Origin: Clostridiales bacterium
Lineage (GTDB): Bacteria; Bacillota; Clostridia; Lachnospirales; Lachnospiraceae
DNA length: 11,683 nucleotides
Reading direction: 5' to 3'
Assembly (NCBI GenBank): GCA_012512995.1
Contig: JAAZDA010000025.1
Span: 1-11,683 of the forward strand
The notes below the pieces were generated by a model. The model saw only the letters and a program-made list of their open reading frames with translations, was not told where the DNA came from and searched no databases. Positions 1 to 6,371 of this stretch are shown piece after piece; positions within the stretch are counted from its first letter, which is position 1, and each line of letters begins with the position of its first letter. The position numbers and the translations under genes are program-made.

Positions 1-1
1 G

Positions 2-790
2 ATGGCGGCTTCGATGGCAAGGGGCATGACCATAATTGAGAACGCGGCAAAGGAACCTCATGTCGTAGACCTTGCGAACTTCCTCAACAGTATGGGCGCG
101 CAGATAAAGGGCGCCGGAACTGATATAATCCGTGTCAGAGGTGTACAGAGACTGCACAGTACAGAGTATTCAATAATTCCGGATCAGATCGAAGCCGGTA
201 CATATATGTTCGCTGCAGCCGCAACACACGGAGATGTCACTATTCACAACGTGATTCCCAAGCATCTTGAGTCGCTGACGGCAAAACTTGAGGAGATAGG
301 ATGCGAGGTCGAGACATCTGATGATGCAGTAAGAGTCGTGGCAAACCGTCGCCTTCAGAGTACACATGTCAAAACACTTCCTTACCCGGGTTTTCCGACT
401 GATATGCAGCCGCAGATAACCGTGGTCCTGGGACTTTCCGAAGGCACCAGCATAATTACCGAGAGTATTTTCGAGAGCAGATTCAAGTACGTTGATGAGC
501 TGATCCGCATGGGAGCACAGATAAAAGTCGAAGGCAACACGGCAATCGTGAGCGGTGTCAGAGAGTATACGGGAACCAGTATTGTGGCACCGGATCTGAG
601 AGCAGGCGCGGCGCTCGTCATAGCGGCACTTGCGGCAGAAGGTAACAGTGAAGTCCACGACATTAAGTATATCCAGAGAGGATATGAAGATTTCCCTGAG
701 AAACTCCGCGCATTGGGTGCGGATATCAGGATCCTGGATTCAGATGATCCAGGGGTAAAGTCAAAGTCACAGATACATCTTGTGAGTTAA
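2..790 (+). CDS. murA: UDP-N-acetylglucosamine 1-carboxyvinyltransferase (MurA), 3' part
   Basis: MurA transfers enolpyruvate from PEP to UDP-GlcNAc, the first committed step of peptidoglycan synthesis in the cytoplasm. The visible 262 residues are the C-terminal part of a protein that normally has about 420; the reading frame is open at the left edge, so the start and the active-site loop with the fosfomycin-target cysteine lie outside. Seen here: TIIENAAKEP near the beginning, PDQIEAGTYM (about residue 60), YPGFPTDMQPQ (about 127), which contains the aspartate known in the family as catalytic base, FESRFKYVDELIRMGA (about 158), DLRAGAALVIA (about 199) and QRGYEDFPEKL (about 225). All are standard MurA blocks, and the length after them is normal, so the 3' end looks intact. 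Many Bacillota carry two MurA paralogues; which one this is cannot be told. The gene is followed directly by the FMN riboswitch and is probably not co-regulated with ribU. Confidence 0.96.
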   Translation: MAASMARGMTIIENAAKEPHVVDLANFLNSMGAQIKGAGTDIIRVRGVQRLHSTEYSIIPDQIEAGTYMFAAAATHGDVTIHNVIPKHLESLTAKLEEIGCEVETSDDAVRVVANRRLQSTHVKTLPYPGFPTDMQPQITVVLGLSEGTSIITESIFESRFKYVDELIRMGAQIKVEGNTAIVSGVREYTGTSIVAPDLRAGAALVIAALAAEGNSEVHDIKYIQRGYEDFPEKLRALGADIRILDSDDPGVKSKSQIHLVS

Positions 791-820
791 CAGCAAAATG
801 TAATAGTCATAATAACTGAA

Positions 821-956
821 TATCTTCAGGGCAGGGTGCGATTCCCTACTGGCGGTACAGTCCGCGACCCGGTTGCTGTGATGAATGAACATTCTCACAT
901 GATCGGTTGATTCGGTGAAACTCCGGGACCAACAGTAAAGGCTGGATGAAAGAAGA
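821..956 (+). promoter_or_regulatory. FMN riboswitch (RFN element)
   Basis: The conserved RFN blocks are present in order: TCTTCAGGGCAGGG (823-836), ATTCCCTAC (841-849), GGCGGTA (851-857), the CCGCGAC block (862-868), a variable stem (about 869-907), GATTCGGTGAAACTCCGGGACC (split around 910-930), ACAGTAAAG (932-940) and CTGGATGAAAGAAGA (942-956). The closing helix P1 can form from TCTTC 823-827 with GAAGA 952-956. The 3' side of P1 includes part of the AGAGG ribosome binding site of ribU, and no terminator fits between aptamer and gene. This points to translational repression by FMN (inference). A CATAAT -10-like hexamer at 808-813 would start transcription just before P1, but I see no convincing -35. 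Confidence 0.97.
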
Positions 957-963
957 GGAAAAA

Positions 964-1683
964 ATGAAAAACGGTATTGGTTCACAGGTAATACAGAATG
1001 CGATGTTTGTAGTGGTATGTCTTGTCACGGTCGCGGCATTGATATTGGTGGCATGGCTCTTCGAACGCATAATGAGAAAGAAGAACGGCGATAAAAGCCG
1101 GATACTCTCCACAAAAAAAATCGCCATGATTGGAATGTTCTCAGCAATATCAGGAATCCTGTATTGCTTCGATTTCGCACTTCCTATAGCTCCCACATTT
1201 TACAAACTGGATTTTTCTGAACTGCCGGCTCTTATATGTGGCTTCGCATTTGGCCCTGTAGCGGGCGTACTCGTCGAGTTTCTAAAAGTCGTAATAAAGC
1301 TTTTGTTCAAATCCACTTCAACAGCATTTGTCGGAGATCTTGCAAACTTCCTCATTGGATGCATGCTGGTACTGCCGGCATCTGTTATTTACGGATTCAA
1401 AAAGACGAAAAAGATGTCAAGAATAGCTCTTCTGACAGGAGTCATTGTCATGACGGTGTTCGGGACATGGTTCAACGCGGTTTACCTTCTGCCTACATTT
1501 TCGACATTATACGGTCTGCCACTCGATTCGATAATCGCAATGGGAACTGCAATAAACGGCAGTGTCAATAATATATATTCATTTGTGATAATAATGGTCG
1601 CACCGATGAACATTATCAAGGGCACTGTGGTATCAGTGCTTACACTGCTGGTCTATAAAAAGCTGAGCAGAATAATCAAGTGA
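964..1683 (+). CDS. ribU: Riboflavin transporter RibU, ECF S-component
   Basis: RibU is the membrane substrate-binding subunit of an energy-coupling factor transporter. It captures riboflavin and works with the shared EcfA/A'/T module, which is not in this window. The 239-residue protein has an extra N-terminal hydrophobic helix (about 11-33), a basic linker, then the S-component core starting STKKIAMIGMFSAISGIL. The family signature YKLDFSELPALICGFAFGP (about 80-98) is clear, followed by FNAVYLLP and a last hydrophobic helix ending in a basic tail. I chose the ATG at 964 because GAGG at 955-958 lies 5 bases upstream; the earlier in-frame ATG at 946 falls within the conserved 3' end of the riboswitch and has no ribosome binding site of its own. 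The upstream FMN riboswitch independently supports a riboflavin role. The gene converges on the ArsR gene with only four bases between stop codons. Confidence 0.94.
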   Translation: MKNGIGSQVIQNAMFVVVCLVTVAALILVAWLFERIMRKKNGDKSRILSTKKIAMIGMFSAISGILYCFDFALPIAPTFYKLDFSELPALICGFAFGPVAGVLVEFLKVVIKLLFKSTSTAFVGDLANFLIGCMLVLPASVIYGFKKTKKMSRIALLTGVIVMTVFGTWFNAVYLLPTFSTLYGLPLDSIIAMGTAINGSVNNIYSFVIIMVAPMNIIKGTVVSVLTLLVYKKLSRIIK

Positions 1684-1687
1684 TCAA

Positions 1688-1972
1688 CTATTCTTCTATG
1701 TGTTCCTGCCCCTGTGCGATGATGGTCCTGACATGATCATCTGCCAGGGAATAGAATATTGACTTACCTGCACGGCGGGCCTTGACGAGCTTGCTCTGCT
1801 TGAGGATCTGGAGCTGGTGTGATATTGCTGACTGCGTCATGTTAATTGCGTCAGCTATATCGCAGACGCAGACCTCAGATTCAAAGAGGACGAAGAGAAT
1901 ACGAATCCTGGTCGAGTCACCAAAGACCTTGAAGAGCTCGGCAAGGTCGCACAATTCATTTTCATCAGGCAT
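1688..1972 (-). CDS. ArsR/SmtB-family metal-sensing repressor
   Basis: A winged-helix homodimeric repressor that leaves DNA when it binds metal. The 94 residues show the family core LFKVFGDSTRIRILFVLF (13-30), the recognition helix TQSAISHQLQIL (46-57) and the wing KARRAGKSIFYSL (64-76). Two possible metal sites are visible: a CVC pair (Cys35, Cys37) in the alpha-3 position used by CadC/ArsR-type sensors, and D78-x-H80-x10-H91-x2-E94 in the C-terminal helix, the same D/H/H/E ligand pattern as the SmtB alpha-5 zinc site. The start overlaps the end of the ATPase gene by 8 bases, and GGAG lies 9 bases upstream of the ATG. It is the second gene of the operon, so it should control its own level together with the pump, through the inverted repeat at 3876-3909. 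Zinc, cadmium or lead are the likely inducers. Confidence 0.93.
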   Translation of the reverse strand: MPDENELCDLAELFKVFGDSTRIRILFVLFESEVCVCDIADAINMTQSAISHQLQILKQSKLVKARRAGKSIFYSLADDHVRTIIAQGQEHIEE

Positions 1973-3848
1973 TTTTATTTACTCCTTTTATATGCAGTGC
2001 TCGAATAGAATTGATCACCGCGATTACCATGACACCTACATCGGCGAAGATCGCAGCCCACATGTTCGCAATACCCAGAGCGCCGAGCACAAGACATATC
2101 ATTTTCACTCCGATGGCAAAGACAATATTCTCATAGACTATCCTGAGGCATTTGCGGGATATCATTATCGCAAGCGGGATTTTGACCGGGTCGTCGTCCA
2201 TGAGGACAATATCAGCAGCTTCTATTGCGGCGTCGGAGCCGAGCGCTCCCATAGCTATTCCGATGTCTGCTCTTGAAAGTACAGGAGCGTCGTTAATGCC
2301 ATCTCCGACAAAAGCAAGTTTATCTTTACTCTTATCAGTAACATCAAGAAGCTCTTCGACTTTTGCTACTTTTTCATCGGGCAACAGCTCGCTGCACACA
2401 TCTGTTATTCCGAGTTCCCCGGCTATTTCGTCAGCTACATTTTTCCTGTCACCTGTGAGCATCACAAGCTTTGAAACTCCAATACCATGAAGTTCTCTTA
2501 CGGCTTCTGCCGCAGTGGGCTTTATACAATCGGCTATCAGAATATGGCCGGCGTATTCGCCGCCTATTGCGACATGAATTACAGTGCCGGTCTTGTGGCA
2601 GTCGATACTGGCGATACCTGACTGTTCCATGAGCTTAGAGTTGCCGACCGCTACACTTGTTTTGTCGACATTCGCTATGACACCACAGCCACTGACTTCC
2701 TTTACATCACTTATACGGTCAGGATCTATAGCCTTGCCATAAGCTTTCTTGATGCTGGCGGCTATGGGATGCGATGAAAAACATTCGGCGAGCGCAGCAT
2801 ATTCAAGTACTGCGGCCTTTTCGCGAGTGTTGTGATGGACACCTACAACTTCGAAGACACCCTTTGTCATAGTGCCTGTCTTGTCGAATACTATTGTTTT
2901 GGTCTGGGCAAGGGCTTCAAGATAATTTGATCCTTTTACCAGAATGCCATAGCGGCTTGCCCCACCTATACCGGCGAAGAAAGTGAGAGGTATGCTGATG
3001 ACGAGCGCGCAGGGGCAGCTGATAACAAGGAATGTCAGCGCACGGTAGATCCAGGTGCTCCAGTCAGGAGACAGAGACATGAACAGCATTCTTATAAGTG
3101 GAGGGACAACAGCCAGAGCAAGTGCACTGTAACAGACAGCCGGAGTATAGTATCTTGCAAATTTTGTTATGAAGTTTTCGGATTTCGACTTGCGGGAGCT
3201 GGCATTCTCTACAAGGTCGAGGATCTTCGATACCGTGGATTCACCGAATTCTTTTGTTGTACAGACATGCAATACGCCTTGGAGGTTAACACAGCCGCTT
3301 ATAATGTTGTCACCGATTGTTGCACTGCGCGGCATGCTCTCTCCTGTCAGGGCACTGGTATCGAGCGATGACGAGCCTTCAGTTACAACACCGTCGAGAG
3401 GAACCTTTTCGCCGGGTGCGATTATAATGGTTGAGCCGATTGCTACCTTATCAGGGGCTGTTTTTACTATTTTTCCATTATCTTCAACATTAGCATAATC
3501 AGGTCTGATATCCATGAGCTCGCTGATGTTCCTGCGGCTTTTCCCTACAGCATAATCCTGAAAAAGTTCACCAATCTGATAGAAGAGCATGACTGCAACG
3601 CTCTCAGAATGCTCGCCGAGAGCCATGGCGCCGATAGTGGCGATTGCCATAAGGAAGTTCTCGTCGAATACCTCATGCCCAAGAATTCCCTTTATTGCGC
3701 GGAACAGAACATCGTAGCCAATGAGGAAATACGGGATGAGGTAAAGGATTGACCTGATTGTTGTTGAAAGTGGGAGGAACTCAATAAGAATTACAAGAAT
3801 AGCTGTTATTATAATTCTTGTCAGATTTTGTTTCTGTTCTTTATCCAT
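1965..3848 (-). CDS. Heavy-metal P1B-type ATPase (Zn/Cd/Pb exporter, ZntA/CadA group)
   Basis: An ATP-driven cytoplasmic membrane pump that exports divalent soft metals. In the 627-residue protein: TGES (168-171, actuator domain), CPC in a membrane helix (278-280, metal site), DKTGT (322-326, phosphorylated Asp322), SSHP (358-361, nucleotide domain), MLTGDRKN (463-470) and GDGINDAP (515-522). Lys582 and Asp603 match the lysine/aspartate pair, 21 residues apart, that marks the Zn/Cd/Pb subgroup. No N-terminal heavy-metal-associated domain is present; the protein begins almost directly with the first membrane helices (12-50). I chose the ATG at 3848 because AAAGGA lies upstream of it, although the spacing of about 12 bases is long; the in-frame ATG at 3869 has no visible ribosome binding site and would add 7 residues. 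It is the first gene of the operon, overlapping arsR by 8 bases. Confidence 0.95.
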   Translation of the reverse strand: MDKEQKQNLTRIIITAILVILIEFLPLSTTIRSILYLIPYFLIGYDVLFRAIKGILGHEVFDENFLMAIATIGAMALGEHSESVAVMLFYQIGELFQDYAVGKSRRNISELMDIRPDYANVEDNGKIVKTAPDKVAIGSTIIIAPGEKVPLDGVVTEGSSSLDTSALTGESMPRSATIGDNIISGCVNLQGVLHVCTTKEFGESTVSKILDLVENASSRKSKSENFITKFARYYTPAVCYSALALAVVPPLIRMLFMSLSPDWSTWIYRALTFLVISCPCALVISIPLTFFAGIGGASRYGILVKGSNYLEALAQTKTIVFDKTGTMTKGVFEVVGVHHNTREKAAVLEYAALAECFSSHPIAASIKKAYGKAIDPDRISDVKEVSGCGVIANVDKTSVAVGNSKLMEQSGIASIDCHKTGTVIHVAIGGEYAGHILIADCIKPTAAEAVRELHGIGVSKLVMLTGDRKNVADEIAGELGITDVCSELLPDEKVAKVEELLDVTDKSKDKLAFVGDGINDAPVLSRADIGIAMGALGSDAAIEAADIVLMDDDPVKIPLAIMISRKCLRIVYENIVFAIGVKMICLVLGALGIANMWAAIFADVGVMVIAVINSIRALHIKGVNKNA

Positions 3849-3875
3849 CTTACAGACTTGTCCTTTCATAGTGAA

Positions 3876-3909
3876 AACATATGAATATTCAAACGAATGT
3901 TCATATGTT
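3876..3909 (-). promoter_or_regulatory. ArsR/SmtB-type operator, long inverted repeat
   Basis: The left arm 3876-3890 (AACATATGAATATTC) and right arm 3895-3909 (GAATGTTCATATGTT) are complementary over 15 positions with one mismatch, separated by AAAC. The TGAA...TTCA halves within it resemble the known SmtB/CzrA/CadC 12-2-12 operators. It covers the predicted transcription start, so a bound repressor would block the promoter. Self-regulation by the downstream ArsR protein is inferred from this placement. Confidence 0.8.
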
Positions 3910-3910
3910 C

Positions 3911-3938
3911 ATTATAAAGAACAATATAGGATTGTCAA
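3911..3938 (-). promoter_or_regulatory. Consensus sigma-A promoter of the metal-export operon
   Basis: Read on the minus strand, a perfect -35 TTGACA lies at 3938-3933 and a perfect -10 TATAAT at 3916-3911, with a 16-base spacer. Transcription would begin around 3904, inside the inverted repeat that starts right after the -10. A bare consensus promoter under a repressor operator is the expected design for an ArsR-controlled pump. Confidence 0.8.
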
Positions 3939-3960
3939 TTGGATATTTGATATAAGACTC

Positions 3961-4212
3961 TTATTCACCAATATGGTCTATAACAGTCCGATTGACCTTT
4001 CTGAAAAAGAACATAGTAAGAATAAACGATAGAATATCTGAAATCGGGATGGCAAACCAGACAATATTAACATTGCCGGTGCGTGAAAGGAGATATGCAA
4101 CAGGAATCAGCACGATCAGTTGCCTCGCAATAGACACACTTAGTCCGGCTACAACAAAACTAAGGCTGATTGTTCTCATGGCCGGAACACCGATCTCAAG
4201 CATGGCAGGAGA
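3961..4212 (-). pseudogene. MATE-family exporter, C-terminal remnant
   Basis: About 80 readable residues match the last three membrane helices of a MATE (NorM-like) multidrug/cation antiporter: FSPAMLEIGVPAMRTISLSF at the start, then RQLIVLIPVAYLLSRTGNVN, VWFAIPISDILSFILTM and a basic tail to the stop at 3961. A full MATE protein is about 450 residues, so more than 80% is missing. Between AGLS and VSIARQLIVL the usual helix segment containing the family's FQALG motif is absent, which implies an in-frame internal deletion of roughly 18 residues. The frame runs into a stop around 4235 on the upstream side, and sense homology to an unrelated gene begins near 4218, which places the breakpoint near 4213-4218. 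No ribosome binding site precedes the internal ATG at 4203. A dead gene is the best reading. Confidence 0.82.
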
Positions 4213-4217
4213 GAAAG

Positions 4218-4596
4218 TGTGGCCTGCGTGTACTCACATTTACCGACGGTGACGAGATCGCGGAAAAATATACCGGAGAGTACGACATAATCTTTATGGA
4301 CATTCAGATGCGCTTCATGGATGGAATGACAGCGGCTGAGAAGATAAGGAAAGTCGACAGTGATGTGATAATAATGTTCCTGACGAACAGGACTGATTAT
4401 GCCATTCGGGGCTATCAGGTCGATGCGCTCGATTATGTTGTGAAGCCTGTGAGCTATTTCTCGTTTGCGCAGAAGCTGGACAGGGCGCTGGAAAGAGTCA
4501 GTAACAGGCAGAAGAGCGTCGTGGTCCTGCAGACGAGATCAGGTGTCGTGAAACTTGACCCGGCGGATATTTACTACGTGGAAAGCGACAGACATA
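4218..4596 (+). pseudogene. LytTR-type response regulator, fragment without either end
   Basis: The frame encodes the middle of an AgrA/LytR-like regulator. It starts in the receiver domain at RVLTFTDGDEIAEKY and includes the phosphoacceptor Asp in IIFMDIQM (codon at 4299-4301), the conserved Thr in MFLTN, and Lys in DYVVKPVSYF (codon at 4443-4445). It then enters the first strands of the LytTR DNA-binding domain (VVKLDPADIYYVESDRH) and stops matching near 4595. Missing are the first receiver strand with the acidic pair (about 30 residues) and most of the DNA-binding domain (about 80). The frame stays open on both sides, upstream into antisense MATE sequence and downstream out of frame through the GH3 remnant to 4733, but those parts are not regulator sequence. 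The product, if any, could neither fold as a proper receiver nor bind DNA. Confidence 0.85.
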
Positions 4597-5388
4597 ATGA
4601 ACAACGCGAAAGCTGTCGCTTATGCAAGCCTTTGCGGACAGGCAGGAGCCGGCGCGGTCGTGGATGTTTTGACAGGCAACGTCGATGGTACAGAGATAGT
4701 ACAGCTTTATATTTCCAGAAAGAAAGGTCATGAAGGCGTTTTCAGACCTGTAAGGGAGCTTAAAGGTTTTGCCAGAGTCGCTCTGAAGAAGGGCGAGAGC
4801 CAGAGCATTACAATACCGTTTGATGCTTACACATTCAGATACTATGATGTGAAGAACAACAAGTGGCAGATCGAGGGCGGGGACTGGAACATCTGTATAG
4901 GTGCTTCAGTCGAAGACATCATACTTCAGGGCAAGTGGCACACGGAAGGCATCATAGAAGATCCGTACGAAGGGAAGGAAATTTCTGATTATATCACCGG
5001 TAAGGTGGAAAATGTTCCAGATAACGAGTTCAGTGCCCTGCTGGGACACCCGATACCTGACAGAAAAGTAAAGATAGACAGGAACATAACATTCAATCAG
5101 CTCAATCACGGGCGCAGCTCACTGTTCTGGCTCATCTGGCTCGTCATGACCATGATGAAGAAGGCATCGGACCGCTCAGGGAAACCCAATCTGAATCTGT
5201 TGTTCATTTATAACATGCCACTGAGGGGGCTGGCAAAAATGACAGGCGGTTTCGTCAGTATGGGAATGGTAGATGCGCTGGTCATGGAGATCCAGGGCTT
5301 CTGGGTAATCGGGATCGTGAGATTCCTGATAGAACTGATACTCAACCTCGTGCGGAGCGCTTCGCTCAGTGCAAAGATCGCGGAATAA
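4597..5388 (+). pseudogene. Glycoside hydrolase family 3 (beta-glucosidase-like), C-terminal remnant
   Basis: The frame encodes only the tail of a GH3 enzyme. Residues from about 4600 (AKAVAYASLCGQAGAGAVVDV) match the alpha/beta sandwich segment that normally continues as LTGxVNPSGKL. Instead it jumps at 4672-4683 (TGNV) into the fibronectin III-like domain (DGTEIVQLYISRK, FRPVRELKGFARVALKKGES, YDVKNNKWQIEGGDWNICIGAS). A C-terminal extension of clostridial GH3 type follows (FSALLGHPIPD, NMPLRGLAKMTGG, MVDALVMEIQGFW), ending at the TAA at 5386. The catalytic barrel with its nucleophile and the acid/base region are absent, so no activity is expected. The last 130 residues contain two hydrophobic stretches. 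The ATG at 4597 has no good ribosome binding site, so translation is doubtful, although the frame is open throughout. Confidence 0.83.
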
Positions 5389-5414
5389 TAAAGGAATATA
5401 GTCATCACCACTTA

Positions 5415-5455
5415 TTGCAAAGGAGCAGCGCCGGAAGGTACTGCTTCTTTTGCAG
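5415..5455 (+). repeat. Strong hairpin / imperfect inverted repeat, possible terminator
   Basis: TGCAAAGGAGCAG (5416-5428) pairs with CTGCTTCTTTTGCA (5441-5454) over 13 pairs with one G-U and one bulged T, leaving a 12-base loop. It follows the GH3 remnant by about 30 bases. The T-rich part lies within the stem rather than after it, so it is not a typical intrinsic terminator; it may be an old terminator or simply a palindromic repeat. Confidence 0.4.
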
Positions 5456-5498
5456 AATGAGCAATGCAAGACTACAGATCGCAGGGTAAGACAGGCCG

Positions 5499-5549
5499 TT
5501 GCGTTATACTGCGGGCAAGTATATTATATGTATATACAGTTTATACATA
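5499..5549 (+). promoter_or_regulatory. Probable promoter and palindromic operator of the MazEF-type pair
   Basis: TTGCGT at 5499-5504 (weak -35) and TATTAT at 5522-5527 (-10, five of six) are 17 bases apart. Immediately downstream lies an inverted repeat, TATGTATA 5527-5534 and TATACATA 5542-5549, with a 7-base spacer, over the predicted start site. AbrB-fold antitoxins usually bind palindromes at their own promoter, so autoregulation is a reasonable inference. Confidence 0.4.
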
Positions 5550-5606
5550 AGCCTATGATGTATAGATGTAAGTTGTGCACAGGGAGATGAGGCAATGGAG
5601 GTCAAT

Positions 5607-5849
5607 ATGGATCAGGTAGTAATCAGGCCATGGGGAAACAGCCAGGGAATCAGAATTCCAAAAGCCATCCTTAAGAAAATGGACATAAATGTTTCGGATA
5701 CCCTGCAAATAGAAGTAGAAAATGATGCCATTGTTTTGAAAAAGGCGTTTAAGCACCGGAGTTTTGAGGATCGGGTCGCAGAATACAATGGCGAGATATC
5801 AATCTGTGAATATGATTGGGGTAAGCCGGCAGGAAGAGAAATGTTTTAG
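5607..5849 (+). CDS. MazE-like antitoxin, AbrB/SpoVT domain
   Basis: A small dimeric protein (80 residues) that binds DNA through an N-terminal swapped-hairpin barrel and neutralises the toxin with its C-terminal tail. The hallmark VIRPWGNSQGIRIPKAIL occupies residues 4-21, followed by LQIEVENDAIVLKK. The tail EYDWGKPAGREMF matches the WGxPxGxE ending by which MazE-type antitoxins thread along MazF. Two starts are possible: ATG 5607 with GGAGG at 5597-5601 (spacing 5), preferred because it gives the usual short lead, or ATG 5595 with GGGAG 8 bases upstream, which adds 4 residues. The toxin gene follows after about 70 bases, an unusually wide gap for a pair that often overlaps. Confidence 0.92.
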   Translation: MDQVVIRPWGNSQGIRIPKAILKKMDINVSDTLQIEVENDAIVLKKAFKHRSFEDRVAEYNGEISICEYDWGKPAGREMF

Positions 5850-5919
5850 ATATATTGTTCGTGTCGTGAGAGATAGAAAATGAATTGTCTTGTAAAATGC
5901 CTGAAGGCGGGGAATGTAC

Positions 5920-6228
5920 ATGATGGATTTTTATCAGGGAGATATTATCAGGATTGCCGGACTGAATAGCACATTTATGATTGTGAGTAAAAACGCATTC
6001 ATCAGGGCTGCGGAAGTTTTTCATGTGTGTCCGGTGTTGGAGAATTATCCTCAGGGACCGATACACATTGCCGTGGAAGGCAAGAACAAGACAAAAGGGT
6101 GTGTGATCTGCGAGCAGATAAAACTTATAGATCCGGCTGTGAGGACATGCAGAAGAACAGATCGGGTGTCATACGATATGATTATGAATGTCTCAGATGT
6201 TTTGCAGGGATTGTTTGAGTACGATTGA
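5920..6228 (+). CDS. MazF/PemK-family toxin (putative mRNA interferase)
   Basis: Members of this family cleave single-stranded RNA at short motifs and stop growth when not held by the antitoxin. The 102 residues open with YQGDIIRI, the usual first strand of the MazF barrel, followed by FMIVSKNAFIR, VFHVCPVL, GPIHIAVEG, GCVICEQIKLIDP and VSYDMIMNVSDVLQGLFEY. The CEQIKLID and VSDVLQGLF blocks are typical of MazF/PemK proteins. The RP segment and the Thr/Ser at the end of strand 3, which form the active site in classical MazF, are not recognisable here; the equivalent positions read FM and CP. It therefore belongs to a compact, divergent branch, and ribonuclease activity is inferred only. In-frame ATGs lie at 5914, 5920 and 5923; GGGG at 5909-5912 fits 5920 or 5923 best. 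The MazE-type neighbour supports the call. Confidence 0.82.
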   Translation: MMDFYQGDIIRIAGLNSTFMIVSKNAFIRAAEVFHVCPVLENYPQGPIHIAVEGKNKTKGCVICEQIKLIDPAVRTCRRTDRVSYDMIMNVSDVLQGLFEYD

Positions 6229-6265
6229 AATAATCATGGCGATATATCGATATACTCGCGCTCAG

Positions 6266-6289
6266 TCAGCGGAGACGCTGAAATTTTCT
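6266..6289 (+). terminator. Possible weak terminator after the toxin gene
   Basis: TCAGCG (6266-6271) and CGCTGA (6276-6281) form a perfect 6-bp stem with a GAGA loop, followed by AATTTTCTC. The stem is short and the T run is broken and delayed, so it may only be a weak stop signal between the toxin gene and the ZIP gene. Confidence 0.25.
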
Positions 6290-6311
6290 CGTACGGTGGA
6301 AACAATATAAT
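6284..6311 (+). promoter_or_regulatory. Possible promoter of the ZIP-methyltransferase-tsaE run
   Basis: A perfect TATAAT lies at 6306-6311, about 60 bases ahead of the ZIP start. The best -35 (TTTTCT, 6284-6289, spacer 16) is poor. Transcription from here would give a short leader holding the hairpin TGCATC-TGTG-GATGCA (6330-6345). Upstream at 6243-6254 is a 12-bp AT-rich palindrome that could be an operator, but nothing ties it to a regulator. Confidence 0.35.
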
Positions 6312-6371
6312 GTTATTATTTACAAAGACTGCATCTGTGGATGCAAGCGTATTGAATTCAGGAGGTACTTG

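Noticed and set aside
170..658. A 162-codon minus-strand frame inside murA
   Set aside because: It is a shadow of murA with an odd composition rich in Cys, Arg and His.
946..963. Earlier ATG as start of ribU
   Set aside because: It lies in the conserved 3' end of the FMN aptamer (CTGGATGAAAGAAGA) and has no ribosome binding site; the ATG at 964 has one.
1782..2276. A 164-codon plus-strand frame opposite arsR and the ATPase end
   Set aside because: It is antisense to two genes with clear motifs and has no family features.
4170..4733. A 187-codon open frame that could be called an intact response regulator
   Set aside because: Its first 16 codons are antisense to the MATE remnant and its last 45 are out-of-frame GH3 sequence; only the middle is regulator.
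6243..6254. TATATCGATATA palindrome as an operator
   Set aside because: A 12-bp AT-rich palindrome can arise by chance, and no regulator is linked to it; it is mentioned only in the promoter note.
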